A DNA stretch of 64,000 nucleotides, from assembly GCA_026874595.1 (NCBI GenBank), contig CM049320.1:9491464-9555463 (forward strand), written 5' to 3'. The position numbers and the translations under genes were made by a program. The notes beneath the pieces were generated by a model. That model had not been told where the DNA came from, searched no databases, and saw only the letters and a list, made by a program, of their open reading frames with translations. Numbering within the stretch: position 1 is the stretch's first letter; every line of letters begins with the position of its first letter. Shown piece by piece: positions 48,241-59,602 of this stretch. This DNA is from Sipunculus nudus. Lineage: Eukaryota > Annelida > Sipuncula > Golfingiida > Sipunculidae.

Positions 48241-48927
48241 CTATGTCATAACATATTGTAAAAATTTATAATTACAATCGTAATGTGAGTACATGTAAAA
48301 AAAAAAGAAATCATAGTACCTCGAAAAGTGGTTTCCACTTTTGCTCATGAATTGCACTTTTGTTTCTATTTTTGCTACCTTTCTTTCCATTTGTTCTGTA
48401 TTTTTAACATGCATAATGTGCATCGCAATGCACAGAGAAGTTGGACTCTCACTGGTTTCATAAACCACGTTTTTATATATTAGGAGCAACGTGTTAATAA
48501 GATCAACGTTTTCTTCACTTTCAGCACCCATATAAATCACATGGACCAAGAGATGGCATAGTGATGTTCCTGTATCCGAACCAAGTTTTGATCTGCATAT
48601 AAAACGTGATGGAAGTATGACATTCGCAAAAAAAGTGCACGACGGATTCTTTTTCAATAAAACAATACGAACATCTGTGTGTATCAGATACTTCCCACAC
48701 ATAAAGTTTTTCATTAACACCAAGTACATTATTAAGAATCCTGTATTGAAATTATCTACGATACATATCCATTGTTGTGGAGTAAACATAGGCAGTTGCT
48801 CGTTTCCAATTAAAATGTTCATATCTACTAGTTATTTTCTTTTTTGGCATTGGTTCCGATGATTTATTCGTAATGAGTTGATTATAAATATGGTTAAATG
48901 ATATTTTTTGCAAGTCCCATACACTCT
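48241..48927 (-). pseudogene. LINE ORF2 C-terminal part beyond the insertion
   Basis: Immediately past TTAA the minus strand reads KSVWDLQKISFNHIYNQLIT, then YRILNNVLGVNEKLYVW near 48710-48740 and a CCHC-type tail CSYCFIEKESVVHFFCEC near 48617-48680. After a frame change comes ENVDLINTLLLIYKNVVYE near 48460-48520. This is the usual end of L1/Tx1-like ORF2. The 193-codon open frame at 48822-48241 is mostly a shifted reading of this tail and becomes in-frame only near its end. Confidence 0.8.
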
Positions 48928-49379
48928 TTAACACATTCGCTGCAAATGACGTGTATACCCGTCGTTTATTATGATTCCCCCAGTGCCAATCACGTCTATA
49001 CACGTCATTTATTTATAATCCATTTTCAGCAGGAATTCTCGTACATTTTTAAAAAAATTCTTTGCAGATGAGTAATAGTACATTTATAAATTATTCTCCC
49101 AGTATGAAAATGAATTATTCGTTATTCAACAGTGCGCTGCATCATTCGAAAGCAGGAAAGATGTGTAGATTGTGAAAAAAACCCACGGCTCCGGTCCATT
49201 GCCGTGAAATAACTTTACGACGCGCTTGAGTTTGAACTTGATTCCTTGTAAGAATACTACTTTGAATCAAACGAAAAGGAGGATCATAAAAATATGTAGC
49301 TATTTTTATATTAGAACATGTTTTGGCCACTTATTTATGACAAACCCGGTTGGCAGGATGTAATAGATCGCACCTTAGG

Positions 49380-50772
49380 GGGACTTGGTAAAACCCGGAC
49401 TCGGACTCGGACCCCGGACTCGGACTCCAAGTAATAATAGCCGGACCCCAAATCATGTTGTGTCTTTGTAAATCCATGCATGATCATATGTATAAGTATT
49501 CTGGTGCCTCACAGCTAAGGATAACTGATTTATATTGTTATATATATTGAAATAAAATTTAAAGAGAGAATAAATAAAATAAAAAATAAAAGCTTTTGTA
49601 TAAGAAACATCCTTTAAAATATTCTAAATTTAAATTTATTGAGAAAGTATTGTATTAATGGTATTCAGATTTGTTTAAATTATTATTTATTTTTATGTTT
49701 ATATATGTCGATATATATGGTTAATTATTATTGAATAGTGTTATAGCTTAAATCATACGTGCAAATATGGTGTAGCAGCTCTACATATATTTCACATTTG
49801 GAACTGAAATGTGAAAACCAAGTATTCCTGTATGTTTAAGGAAGAATTTTTAAAAATAAGGGTTTTATCAATAACCCCTTATGTCATACTGGGTGATGTG
49901 CACAGTTTAAATAAATCGTAGCTTAATGATTAATTCGATTCAGTCATTCATTTGTGCTATTTTCATCATGATTAAATATCTACAAGGTGCTGGTTTTATA
50001 TAAAGTTTTCTTGAAAGTACTAGATGCAGAATGTTTACACTCAGTTTGGTCTTTGTGCATATGTTTATTTTGTTGTATAGTTATTAGTAAGTGCTCATAA
50101 AAGGAAGCATAAAAGTTGGTTGTCATATTTTCCACAATGGTTTAAGGTAACCTTTGCATGTAACAATGTTTCAATACATTTGCATTTTTTTAAAAGGATA
50201 TGGGAATATAAATGCAGTTTTTCTAAAAAAACCTTTACAAGTTTAACTTCATGTAAAAAAAAACTCCAAATTGTGAAGAAAAAGCTCCATTTATCATTTT
50301 ATGAAATAATCATAATTCACAAAATTTAATTATAGTCTTAAATTGAATTAATAAAATGAATGTTGAATTCTTATAAGCCTTTTGGTCAATAAAAAAATAA
50401 ATTATAAATGAATAAGATAAATATATTATGGAGAGAAAATGTTGTTATGCCTGTGGAGTCCGAGTCCGAATATAAAGAAAATGTTTTCAGAAGTTATTAT
50501 TTTCATTACACCCATGCCATCTTCACTCATTTTTCGGAGTCCGAGTTGGAGTCCGGTTATATTAAACATGCGTTGTAGATGCTACAGATAATATGAGAAA
50601 ACATTAGTATTGTATTCTAAAAGACTAAATAGTAAAACATCTAACACACATATAACTGTTATGGAACAACGATCTGTACAATATATATAAGATGTTGATT
50701 CGGGGTCCGGCGATTATTACTGTTGAGTCCGAGTCCGGGTCCGAGTTCGAGTCCAGGTTTTACCAAGTACCC
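49380..50772. mobile_element. Nested DNA transposon with 8-bp target duplication
   Basis: Exact 8-bp direct repeats accttagg lie at 49372-49379 and 50773-50780. The ends are gggacttggtaaaacc and, complemented, gggtacttggtaaaacc. The inverted repeat extends about 76 bp at roughly 88% identity and contains ggactcgg-type reiterations and aagtaataat and gccggacccc motifs on both sides. More gagtccgag copies lie inside near 50457 and 50536. The interior is AT-rich without a coding frame, so the element is non-autonomous. An 8-bp duplication is used by hAT, P and some Mutator-like elements. The tip does not show the CAGGG of typical hATs and I leave the superfamily open. Confidence 0.85.
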
Positions 50773-51225
50773 ACCTTAGGTGTGAACTCAGATAGCGAGG
50801 CGTGAGGTCGTTCAGGTTTATTGCCCCGGTATTGCGCAATCAACAACAAAGGGCGCGTGCCACATGATTGACACACAGTTCGGCAGTGTAATCAGAACGC
50901 GGCTGGAAATGGTTCTTTCGGCTTATTTCTTGTTCCTTATTTACTTATATATAGATATATATATTAGTAACTTCAAAAACAAGTGTTCGTAAATTGCAAA
51001 ACTGAAATTATCTGTGTGACTGTTGCAATGACGAGGTCAACTGCGCGTCAAGGCTCAAGCATGTCGGTATATATAAACAGTATATGACAATGTTTGAAAA
51101 TTACATGTGTAAAGTTAAATTATATTTTTTAATAATTATATTGATTGGTACAATCGTTGTGTTCGTTATGAAAGTGTAAAAATGAATGTTTGAGCACTAA
51201 AAGTACTTGTTTGTAAAAAAAAAAT

Positions 51226-51300
51226 ATCGCGCAGGTTCGAACTCACGCTGTCAGCAGTGTCACACGTACGTACGTACCACCTGTTCTAACTAATGCGCCA
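51226..51300 (-). tRNA. tRNA-like or Pol III-derived relic
   Basis: The minus strand begins tggcgcattagttagaac (A-box-like), ends gagttcgaacctgcgcg (good B box) and is followed by a T run. The GCGCA and TGCGC ends could pair as part of an acceptor stem. The anticodon arm holds a tacgtacgtacg repeat and the T stem does not pair well, so this is at best a pseudo-tRNA or SINE head. It lies inside the piggyBac-like element. Confidence 0.25.
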
Positions 51301-51793
51301 TTCTGGATCTGTTGACAAACTTTGTGTTTATAATACAATATTGCATAAATGTATAAATCGCGCGTGCCCGAAAATACAGTACCGGTATAAAATTTATTTT
51401 GGTTAGACATAGGTTTATATTTGTCAGTGCCTCTCAGTCATTTGACTCTTCCCAAATCAGCATTCGCGCCAAAATACACATCTTCATTTAGTTCATCATT
51501 TACAAATATAGATCTTTATTTGAATCAGTTGTTAGCTTTATGCTGGTGTCAACGCAGACGCTATGAGACCAGTCCATCAGAGCCATGCCTTGACTACTAT
51601 CGCGGTCATTTGGCTCAGTGCCCAACTTCACACCTCCCCGAGTTTTATTGCCCCTGTGTTATCCGAAGTCACTCCTTCTTATCAGGTAATTAGCACCTAG
51701 TTTTGGTACCACTGCACCTCTCGGGGCTGCTTGGGTCTCTGTGTATGGCCTTGGCACTGGGGGTGAACATGGGCTTAGCATTGAATGTGTTAA

Positions 51794-54700
51794 AGGAAAT
51801 TAAGTAAACTTGTATAAGAGAGCCAGAGATTCTGGTTTTACTGATATGCATTGTCCACCTTTTTGGGATTGCATTTTGCAATACTGGCCAATGCATCAAA
51901 TGGTTTTTATAATCATAAGTGTTAATAGCTATAATATCTCTTAAATGCCTTTTATCTCCTTTATCGTTATGCAAATGATATACGTATTTCATCCCTAAAA
52001 TGTCAAAATATCGATAAAAATTGTTTTACCTCCCACTGTAATAAATCTAATATTCCACAACTGTTTGGTACAAATTGTGTCTTCATTTTGAGGTTACCCT
52101 GATGTCAATGGAATCCATAGTTCAAGGCAACTTTTATAAAAGTCTGGAAGTTCAATATCTTGGATTCCCGGGTCAAAGTTTCCAGATATATTCTTTATTT
52201 CACCAATCTTTTTCAAATACATGTCAGGAATGATTGTGTGTTTGCCATTATTCCCACAGATTAACTTCACGATCCACACAACTCTTTGTGATTCTACATT
52301 CGTTTAAAAAAAACAATTTTATACCTCCGTTTTCATAAGTATTAATCAAAGTCCTATAATTAATTTTTGGTTTTCTCCCATTCCATATGACATCCACCAT
52401 ACAGTCTTTTACTATTTTTATGAATTCTTTTGTCGGATCCAGTACATTTGTAACATATATAATTTTTGAAACACCCAATGCTTTTATTATTGTATTCCGT
52501 CTATATATAGTCAAAGACCTTTGCTTCCACAGATTAATTATTGTTTGCATCTTCCCAAAGTTTCTATGGATGTTCAGTGCATTTGACAGACGCCTATAAA
52601 AAGTATGATAGATTCCTAATATTTTGAGTGCGTCTTCATTCAGGTCTACCCATTTTAATTCAGTTAATTCATTTTTATTATAACCCTTGTTGCGTATCCA
52701 TGCAGCCTCACATTTGTTATGATTTAATTTGATATCTGAAATATTACTAAACGTCTCGAGTACTGAGCGTAACGTAACCATTGAGTCTATATCTCTAAGG
52801 AAATAGGTTGTATCGTCTTCAAAAATACATTGTTTAATTTCTTTACCACCGGTATTTATTCCTCTAATTGAAACGGACTCCCGGACCATTATTGCTAGTA
52901 TTTCGACAGCCATTACAATTAGATATCGGGCCAATGGGTCTCCCTGCCTTGTGCCCCTGGCTACCTTTTTATATCCTGTCGTGTATCCGTTATTCATAAT
53001 ACAGCTTTCTATATCATTGTGGAGGAGTTTGACCCATTTGATAAAGGACGCACCAAAACCGATTTTTTTCAACACAATAAACATATAATCATGACATATT
53101 GAATCGAAAGCGGCTGCGAAATCTACAGCGAACATTAAATGTGGTTTGTTCTTTCTAATACAATAGTCTAATGTATCACAAATTAAACGATTGGTGTCAC
53201 AAATATTCCTTCCATGGACGAATGCTGTTTGGTTATCATGAATCAGGTCCGGCAAGACAGCTTTTAAACGGTTAGCTAATATTTTACTGATAATTTTATA
53301 ATCAACATTCAGCAAACTAATTGGTCTCCATGAAGATAACAATCTATTGTCTTTCCCAGGCTTTTCTATTAAAATAACTACAGCTTGTCTTTGACTAGTT
53401 GTAAGTCTTCCTTCATCAAAGCATATACTGAAACATCTGACTAGATCTTCCCCAATCAGGTCGAAAAATTTTATGTAAAATTCTTTTGGTAAACCATCAT
53501 TTCCGGGGGATTTGTTTTTTCATTTGTTTCAGTGCATTTAAAATCTCTTCCTTTGTTATATTTCCCTCACAGATGGCAGCTTCATCTTCCGACATGTGGG
53601 GAATGTTCAATTTTGATAAAAAATTTAAACACTCTATGCTAATAACACAACTACCGCTTTTGTATTCACCTTCGAAATATAAATTTATTTCTTTCATTAT
53701 TGACTTATGGTCTATAATTTCTTGTCCTTTAACCAACAATGTTCTTAAAGTTAATTTCTTTTTATTCCTTTGTTCCAGATTTTAAAAAAAATATTTTGTG
53801 TTGCGTTCTCCTTCTTCATACCAGATTACTCTAGATCTAATAATTGCACCTTCCGTATTTTTTCATAATATTTTTCCAATTCCTCACGAGCTTTATCAAA
53901 TTCTTCAGTACTTTCTTTATTAATGATCGAAATATAATTTTTTGCCTTTTCGACCTTTTTCTCTAGATCTTTCATCCTTTGTTTTTCTGTTTTCCTTCTA
54001 TGTTTAGAAAAATAAATTGAGAATTCTTTGATTTTATATTTTATATATTCCCACCACAGTTTTTCATTGATTTTGTTTTTAAAGTCTTCTTTTCATTATT
54101 TTATTTTCTCTCTTAATATTGACTGATAATTTGTGTTGTCTAGAAAGAATATGTTAAGTTTCCAATGTGAGGGACCGTGTTTAGCATTATGAACATATTT
54201 AATATTACATATCACAGCTGCGTGATCCGTTGCAAAAGCATTTATAATATTAACTTCGTTTATTTGGCTATTCAATTCACTGGATACTAAAAATCTATTC
54301 TTCGCTGCACGAATGAATTCATATTCCGCCAGGCAAAGTCTCGGGTAGAGGGTTTCCTTATTCTCCATATATCTATTAGATCATGTGTTTCCATAATGGC
54401 TGAAACTGCGTCGATAGATTTGAATTTCGGACGATAGTTACCACCATCTGTATCAATAAATGAAAAACAGAAATTAAAATCACCACCCCAAATTATCCAG
54501 TTCCCTGTTTCTATAAACAACGTGTGATTTTGGAAGCTAAGTTTTGAAAATATTTTATTTGTTCTTTTTCTGTATTCGGAGCATATGTGTTAATAAATAC
54601 AAAGGGGGTATCTTGAACTAATGCTTGCATGAATATAGTTCTTCCATCAATATCTGTTTCAATTCTAATATCTGATATCGCTTTATCATTGCCCACTAAT

Positions 54701-54933
54701 GTTAAAACTCCTTTTGACTGATGTGTACCGTGAGAAAAAAAAAACTTAAACACTATCAGTCTTTACACCATGTTCTCTCATCTTGTTTTAAACTGTGAAC
54801 TTCTTGCAGAAATATTATACTGTTTCTTCCGCCATGATCAAATAGCCATTTAAAGATTTTGATTCTTCTCTTGTACTCACGTAATCCTCTTACATTCAGA
54901 GTCAAAACTAAAAAAAAAATCAACCTCTGTCAT
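51794..54933 (-). pseudogene. LINE ORF2: APE endonuclease and reverse transcriptase
   Basis: The protein nicks target DNA and primes reverse transcription there. ATG 54933 is followed by a T-run frameshift, then LNVRGL (about 54890) and IIFLQEVHS (about 54800). Endonuclease motifs continue with INTYAPNTE (about 54595), GGDFNFC (about 54480) and TDHAAV (about 54215). The reverse transcriptase is open for 364 codons (53342-52248): SSWRPISLLNVDYKIISKI, QTAFVHGR, FAVDFAAAFDS (first catalytic Asp), GTRQGDPLARYL and the catalytic box FEDDTTYF near 52820. The usual Ala before DD is Glu. The frame continues past breaks as IQDIELPDFYKSCLELWIPL and KYVYHLHNDKGDKRH, then LIQVYLISF, where the insertion begins. 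At least six frame breaks. Confidence 0.85.
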
Positions 54934-55432
54934 TAACAAGCTTGGATTTTATTTAGTTCGTTTGCATAATTGTTTTAGCCCTTTCAGAAAATGATATCTA
55001 ACGTTTTGAAAAGGTGCTGCTGTATACATATTGGCGCTCAATAGAATAGATTTTCACTAGTGCTTTGGTGAATTAGACCAAAAAATCTTATAATTGAGGG
55101 ATGACTCAGCCCCGCTTTATATTACCACAAATAAAATGGTTATACTGTTGAATGTAAATTTGATGAAAATGTCACAGTGTAGTGTTATTCGTATTTCTTT
55201 TTTTTTTTGTGTAAAAGTTAATGTTATAAAACTTAGAATATTCAAGTGAATAAATAATATACCTAATCAAGTCAAATGATATGCTTATATTCATAAGTAA
55301 TAATAAGGATGATTGGACGTCCAACCAACATTCGTTCCCGCCGTGCGGTGGCAATGCTGGTCTCTTGGCACAAATGCTCAGTGAGAGAGCAAGCCGCATC
55401 GACAGGTTACAGTGTGATAACATGTTTAACCC

Positions 55433-56140
55433 CTAATTTATAACATCTACGATATATTCATGGTCATATATATGTAGTAAATGTAAACCGATGGACTCCC
55501 ACCAAAGATATGTCCTGAAATTACTTTTCAGACTCTGGAGTGGAAGCCATCTGTGGGGTGTTTTTAACAGTTTCAGTATACGATTGAGGTGGATTTGCGT
55601 CAGCTCTTCGGACAAATGTTGGAGATCTTTGGGGTTCACAAAACGCATTGTCTTTGCGGTCATGTCTCTGATGAACAACACCCCGTCCCTGGTCCAACAG
55701 TCGTTGATCCGATTTTCGCGTTTTAGCCGTAGGGCTGACTGAAACATGCCTAGTCGGGTACGAGTCAGATCCTCGTTCACATAGAGTCCCCTGGCTTTGT
55801 TACCTGCCATTTTCAGTTTGGATTTAGCTTTCATAACTAAGTCCTTTGTTTTATGTGAAAGGAATTTCACTAAGTTGGTCTGGGCTTACCCGATCCCTGT
55901 TGTCGTCCAACTCGATGACTGCATTCAATGTCGTCGCCACTGATCGTTACCCCCATCAGTTCTTTCGCCATGCTGACCACCATTTCCTCTGTGTTTTCTT
56001 CTTTCTCCTCCACCCACATATTATGTATTCTAGCTGAATTCACTCTAGAATACTGCTGTTGTTGGTCCAATTCCCCTTTCAAATCACACACCGATTTTTC
56101 TAAGTGTACAATCCACTGCCGTATCTATAATGATGGCTAG
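55433..56140 (-). pseudogene. LINE ORF1 (nucleic-acid-binding)
   Basis: Two minus-strand frames joined by a shift near 55870. The first begins near 56140 with LEKSVCDLKGELDQQQQYSR, then VNSARIHNMWVEEKEENTEE, MAKELMGV and ECSHRVGR. The second is FLSHKTKDLVMKAKSKLKMA, YVNEDLTRTR and ENRINDCWTRDGVLFIRD. The SHRVGR and VNEDLTRTR phrases and the RNA-binding-like layout are typical of ORF1p in invertebrate L1/Tx1 and related LINEs, which coat the element RNA. The N-terminal coiled coil seems shortened, suggesting 5-prime truncation near 56140. Confidence 0.65.
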
Positions 56141-58270
56141 TCATCGGTAATTAGGTCATGGACCACCGCGCAGGGACACGCGTCAGGTTTGAAGGGACTA
56201 ATTAGCAACGATAACTCTAATCAATATGAGTGAACATTCGAACTGCCAATGCAACCCCCCCTCACAATCATACTTGAACACTGTAGACACGATATAACGA
56301 CCAACACCTGCTAGTAAACCCATAGCATCCCAGAATGAGGAAACCTATAGATTACCAAATATTTAGCATATTTAGCATAAAATAAGATATTTTTTGTTGT
56401 TAAACTTTTTTCTTGACGTATATCTTAATACTTTAAAACTATTTCTAAACTTAAAAATATAGTTGTATTAAGTAAAAAGAAATATTCGAAACCCGATGTT
56501 GATTGTGGGCGTTCCCGGCCTCCGCACGCCTGTCAAACAAAGATGTGCCTTACACCGCCAGTAAATAATTAACTAATAAGCAGTTGAATACCCTGTTTGT
56601 TCTTGCCGAGCTGATAGTGGTCCTGTTTACAACCAACATGGGGTTGACATCTGAGTTAAAATGCTAATTTTTCTAATTGATACAAAATAACGCCAGGAAA
56701 GTGTTTTAGTGACATGATGCATATAACAAACAACTATAAGGCCTCGGTTTTTCACAAAAATGTCAAGTTTACGATTTGTGACGATTATTAGACATTAATT
56801 AAGTCAAATGTCCTTGCAGTGGGAGCTGGTCATAACTTCGTACAAGGTACCTTGCCTGATGTTGTATACGGACTGTAACCCTGTACTTGTGTCGGGTCTA
56901 ACATATTACATAATATATGTCTCACATATAATATGGCTGGGAGTAAACCAAGGGGATGATTACTTTGATCTTGTATTATACACTGTGTGGCTACAGCTGG
57001 CTGTAAAGGTGACTCAATTGACCTACAAGTGCACAAAGCCTATAAGGTGGACTCCTTATCTGTTTGTAACTCCATTTGCTGTCTAAGTGTCACTGACATT
57101 GACCACTGGCTGGTCAAATGTCTGTCTGGACACAGCAAAACGGGATGAAAACTGCTTTATAAGAAACACAATTCTGGTCATGCTTATCTCAATGAACATC
57201 CTGAACCTCTACGCCTCATCCGTCAGATTTTCACTTTCCTCCCTTGACCGTCTCATTTGTCTCCTTTACAGCTAATTAGCAGATTATGACTGAAAAGCGT
57301 TTAACCAGCAAATACATCTCAGTAGTTTGTTGACTTGTGGTTATTCCTAAGGGTACCTTTGGGTACATCTTTTGGAAATTTACTTTTTTACCTTTTTTAT
57401 ATACATTTAAACAAAATTGACATAAATAAACCAAAGGGTTGTAAAGTATGAAAGGTATTAAACATTAATGGTATTGTAATATATATGTATATATAAATCC
57501 ATTTGTAAGCATTCAAACATGTCTTTTAAAATATTTATGATTTTGGCTTAAATTATTGCTAAAACGTATCGAAATTAGGTTTTCATTTCAATCATCAAAC
57601 TTCAATTATATTAATAATAAGCATGGCTGATATTTGTGCTGTAAACTATTCTTGTTATGATTATTTTGGGCTCATTAAACATTTGTGGGCTGGAATGCGG
57701 GCTTAAAACTTGAAAAAAAATGCGGGGGGGGGGCGAGTGCGGCCGAATGGAAATTTTGCGGGGAGGATGCGGGCTTGTGGAATCTTAGTAATTGCAAGGC
57801 GGGGCGGGATCATTTTTTTTTCTTTGATTGTGAGAAGCAGGGCCTGATGCGGGGCGGGTGCCGGTTCAATTTGTTGGCCCGCGCAGGGCCCTACTATTCA
57901 TTTGCCTAGTACAAGAGAAATCCGTCCATAAGTTTTTGACAACAAGAAAGATAAATAGGTGGCGCAGCCAGTTTCCGGTACATAAAAGCACTATCCAAGA
58001 TCCAGTAGCAGGACCAAAAGGGTACACATGAATGCAGCATAGCACCACCTGGTGTCGATGAAGGAAACTAACCAAGCTCACTCATATCAGTGCATCGTTT
58101 TCTGAATAATCTGTCAAAGTCATGGATGGAGACCATGCCAACACGTCTATTGACGAGATGAGAACTTTCCCATGATCCTCTAGGTAGGACTTGATGGCTT
58201 GTATTCAACCTCCAAGGTCAAGGTCAAGGTGGCGGAGGGTTAATACGTCTGCGTAACGTGCTGGCATATT
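56141..58270. other. No gene recognised; GC-rich simple patch and one dispersed repeat
   Basis: Two successive open frames at 56808-57275 match nothing I know. A patch at 57680-57895 is rich in gcgggg and ends in gcgcagggccct, which could be a hAT-like tip (CAGGGCC), but no partner end was found. A relative of the ggcgccacc family (aggtggcgcagccag) lies near 57956. The LINE-like sequence that follows starts near 58200. Confidence 0.4.
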
Positions 58271-58278
58271 AGAACTTC

Positions 58279-59053
58279 TTGGAATTAATACCGTGTGCAA
58301 TAATGGGTGCTCTCGAGCAGTTCCTACCCGCCATACACCAGGCAGTTAAGGACGCTATACGTGATGAAATTGCTCCACGACTCGAAATGTTAGAGCAAAA
58401 GGTGTCGGATATTGCAAACATGAAAACAATCGTCGACAGCCATGAGAAACGTTTGGATGAGCATAAACATTATTTATCCTTCCAAGGTAACCAAGTTAAA
58501 GATATCCAAGAGAAATCTGTACCAGATTTTTGGAAAAAAAAAATATGTAACCTCACAGAGAGGATGTGTATCAGGATGCTTGGTATTGGTATGCATCGTA
58601 GGTATTGGTCGTTGATTATTAAAGGACTGAGGGTGAAGCGGGTGAACATGAATCTGATACAAGGGCAAAGGTTAGGGCCCTTGCCAAGGATAAACTGCAA
58701 TTGACAGGGGTGGATTCACATTCCATGGCCGCATGCCATCGCCCATCGCAAAAGAAAGATGCGAGCATCACCGTGCGTTTCGTTGAATTAAACAATCGCA
58801 ATGAATGGTTAAGTAAAGCCAAAAATATGAAAACTTCTGACTTAAACGTATCCTTGTCTCCATATATACCACCTGTCTTGAGGCCACTAAAATCAGATAT
58901 CCTCCGACAAAGAAAGGAACTCCCCCCGGTACTCAAAAAAAATTGCTGGTGAGATATCACCCTACCTGGCCATACGTTTCGCTCGCCGTGAAAGGCCAGG
59001 AGTTCCAGGCATTCAGCTATCGACAAAGGCACTATTATCTCAAAATATCTTGA
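58279..59053 (+). pseudogene. LINE ORF1 with coiled coil and RNA-binding C-terminus
   Basis: From the second Met (58306) the frame reads MGALEQFLPAIHQAVKDAIR and a heptad-rich segment to about residue 75 that would form a coiled coil (EMLEQKVSDIANMKTIVDSH). After shifts near 58540 and 58630 it continues at 58701-58952 with ACHRPSQKKDASITVRFVEL, an RRM-like piece, then SPYIPPVLRPLKSDILRQR. A last shift near 58945 leads to VRYHPTWPYVSLAVKGQEFQ, ending at 59053. This layout is that of ORF1 proteins that bind element RNA. At 59090-59195 a weaker second copy of the tail may follow (YLAVRF, then RHRYRYYYIEF). Confidence 0.6.
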
Positions 59054-59602
59054 TCTCTGAAAGGGAAACATTGATCCAAACACCTGTACCAGTGTCGTAC
59101 CTAGCCGTTCGTTTCACTCTCCGTGATGACCTTATATTCAGACATCGACACAGATACCGGTACTATTATATAGAGTTCCCGAACTGTGATGACTAAAACG
59201 TCGGCTCACATATGCATTTGTCTCAATCGGTCATGGCTTGGAACGTGCCGATAGTTTGATTATTGTGCTTGTAGCTCATGTTATATTTCTTATGCTATTT
59301 TATTTAAACTTACCTTAAGCTGAAGGAATATTTAATTAAAAAAATTCTGGAAAACAATCTTTATAATGAAGCACACGTCATGCATCAGATTCGTATTATT
59401 TTTCTTGTACAATTAATTATATCGGACAAACAACTCACTTATTGTTATAGCTTCTTTCAATATTTCAGTTGCACATTTTGTATTAACGATTGCACATTTT
59501 TTTCTGAACAGTTCAATGTTTCACTTTGGTGAACATGACGTATAGAAGCAACCCAGTTATTTTCATCTTCATATATTTACTTGTTTTTTTTCCGCACAAC
59601 GT

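Larger units (their letters stand above)
48932..51789. mobile_element. piggyBac-like TTAA element inserted in LINE ORF2
   Basis: Bounded by TTAA at 48928-48931 and 51790-51793. The left end reads cacattcgctgcaaatgacg and later ccccagtgccaatcacg. The right end, complemented, reads cacattcaatgctaagccc and later cccccagtgccaaggcc. The inverted repeats are therefore imperfect but share both an outer and an inner motif. The left end matches the copy at 24801-24953 including the acgtgtatacacgt-type palindromes. TTAA duplication with a ctgccaatgacg-like tip points to piggyBac. I see no transposase, so it is probably non-autonomous. Without the nested 1,393-bp element it would be about 1,457 bp. Confidence 0.8.
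48241..56140 (-). mobile_element. L1/Tx1-like LINE, split by nested insertions
   Basis: Minus-strand non-LTR retrotransposon with ORF1 (56140-55433), ORF2 endonuclease and reverse transcriptase (54933-51794) and ORF2 C-terminus (48927-48241). The two ORF2 parts are separated by a 2,858-bp TTAA-flanked insertion. Removing it with one TTAA puts LISF and KSVWDL in one frame, which shows the interruption happened inside a continuous ORF2. Domain order ORF1, APE endonuclease, RT, CCHC tail and the motif wording fit the L1/Tx1 group. Multiple frameshifts show it is inactive. The 5-prime UTR and target duplication were not identified. Confidence 0.85.

Noticed and set aside
48241-48822. 193-codon open frame as a host gene
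   Set aside because: A neighbouring frame over the same bases reads as the CCHC tail of an L1/Tx1-like ORF2, and the long frame is largely a shifted reading of it.
56808-57275. Two consecutive plus-strand open frames as an exon pair
   Set aside because: They are separated only by a stop, match no family and show no splice signals. A palindrome caaggtaccttg nearby is probably chance.
57680-57895. hAT transposon tip at gcgcagggccct
   Set aside because: CAGGGCC is a common hAT-like tip, but no matching opposite end, 8-bp duplication or transposase was found. Simple gcgggg repeats explain the patch.
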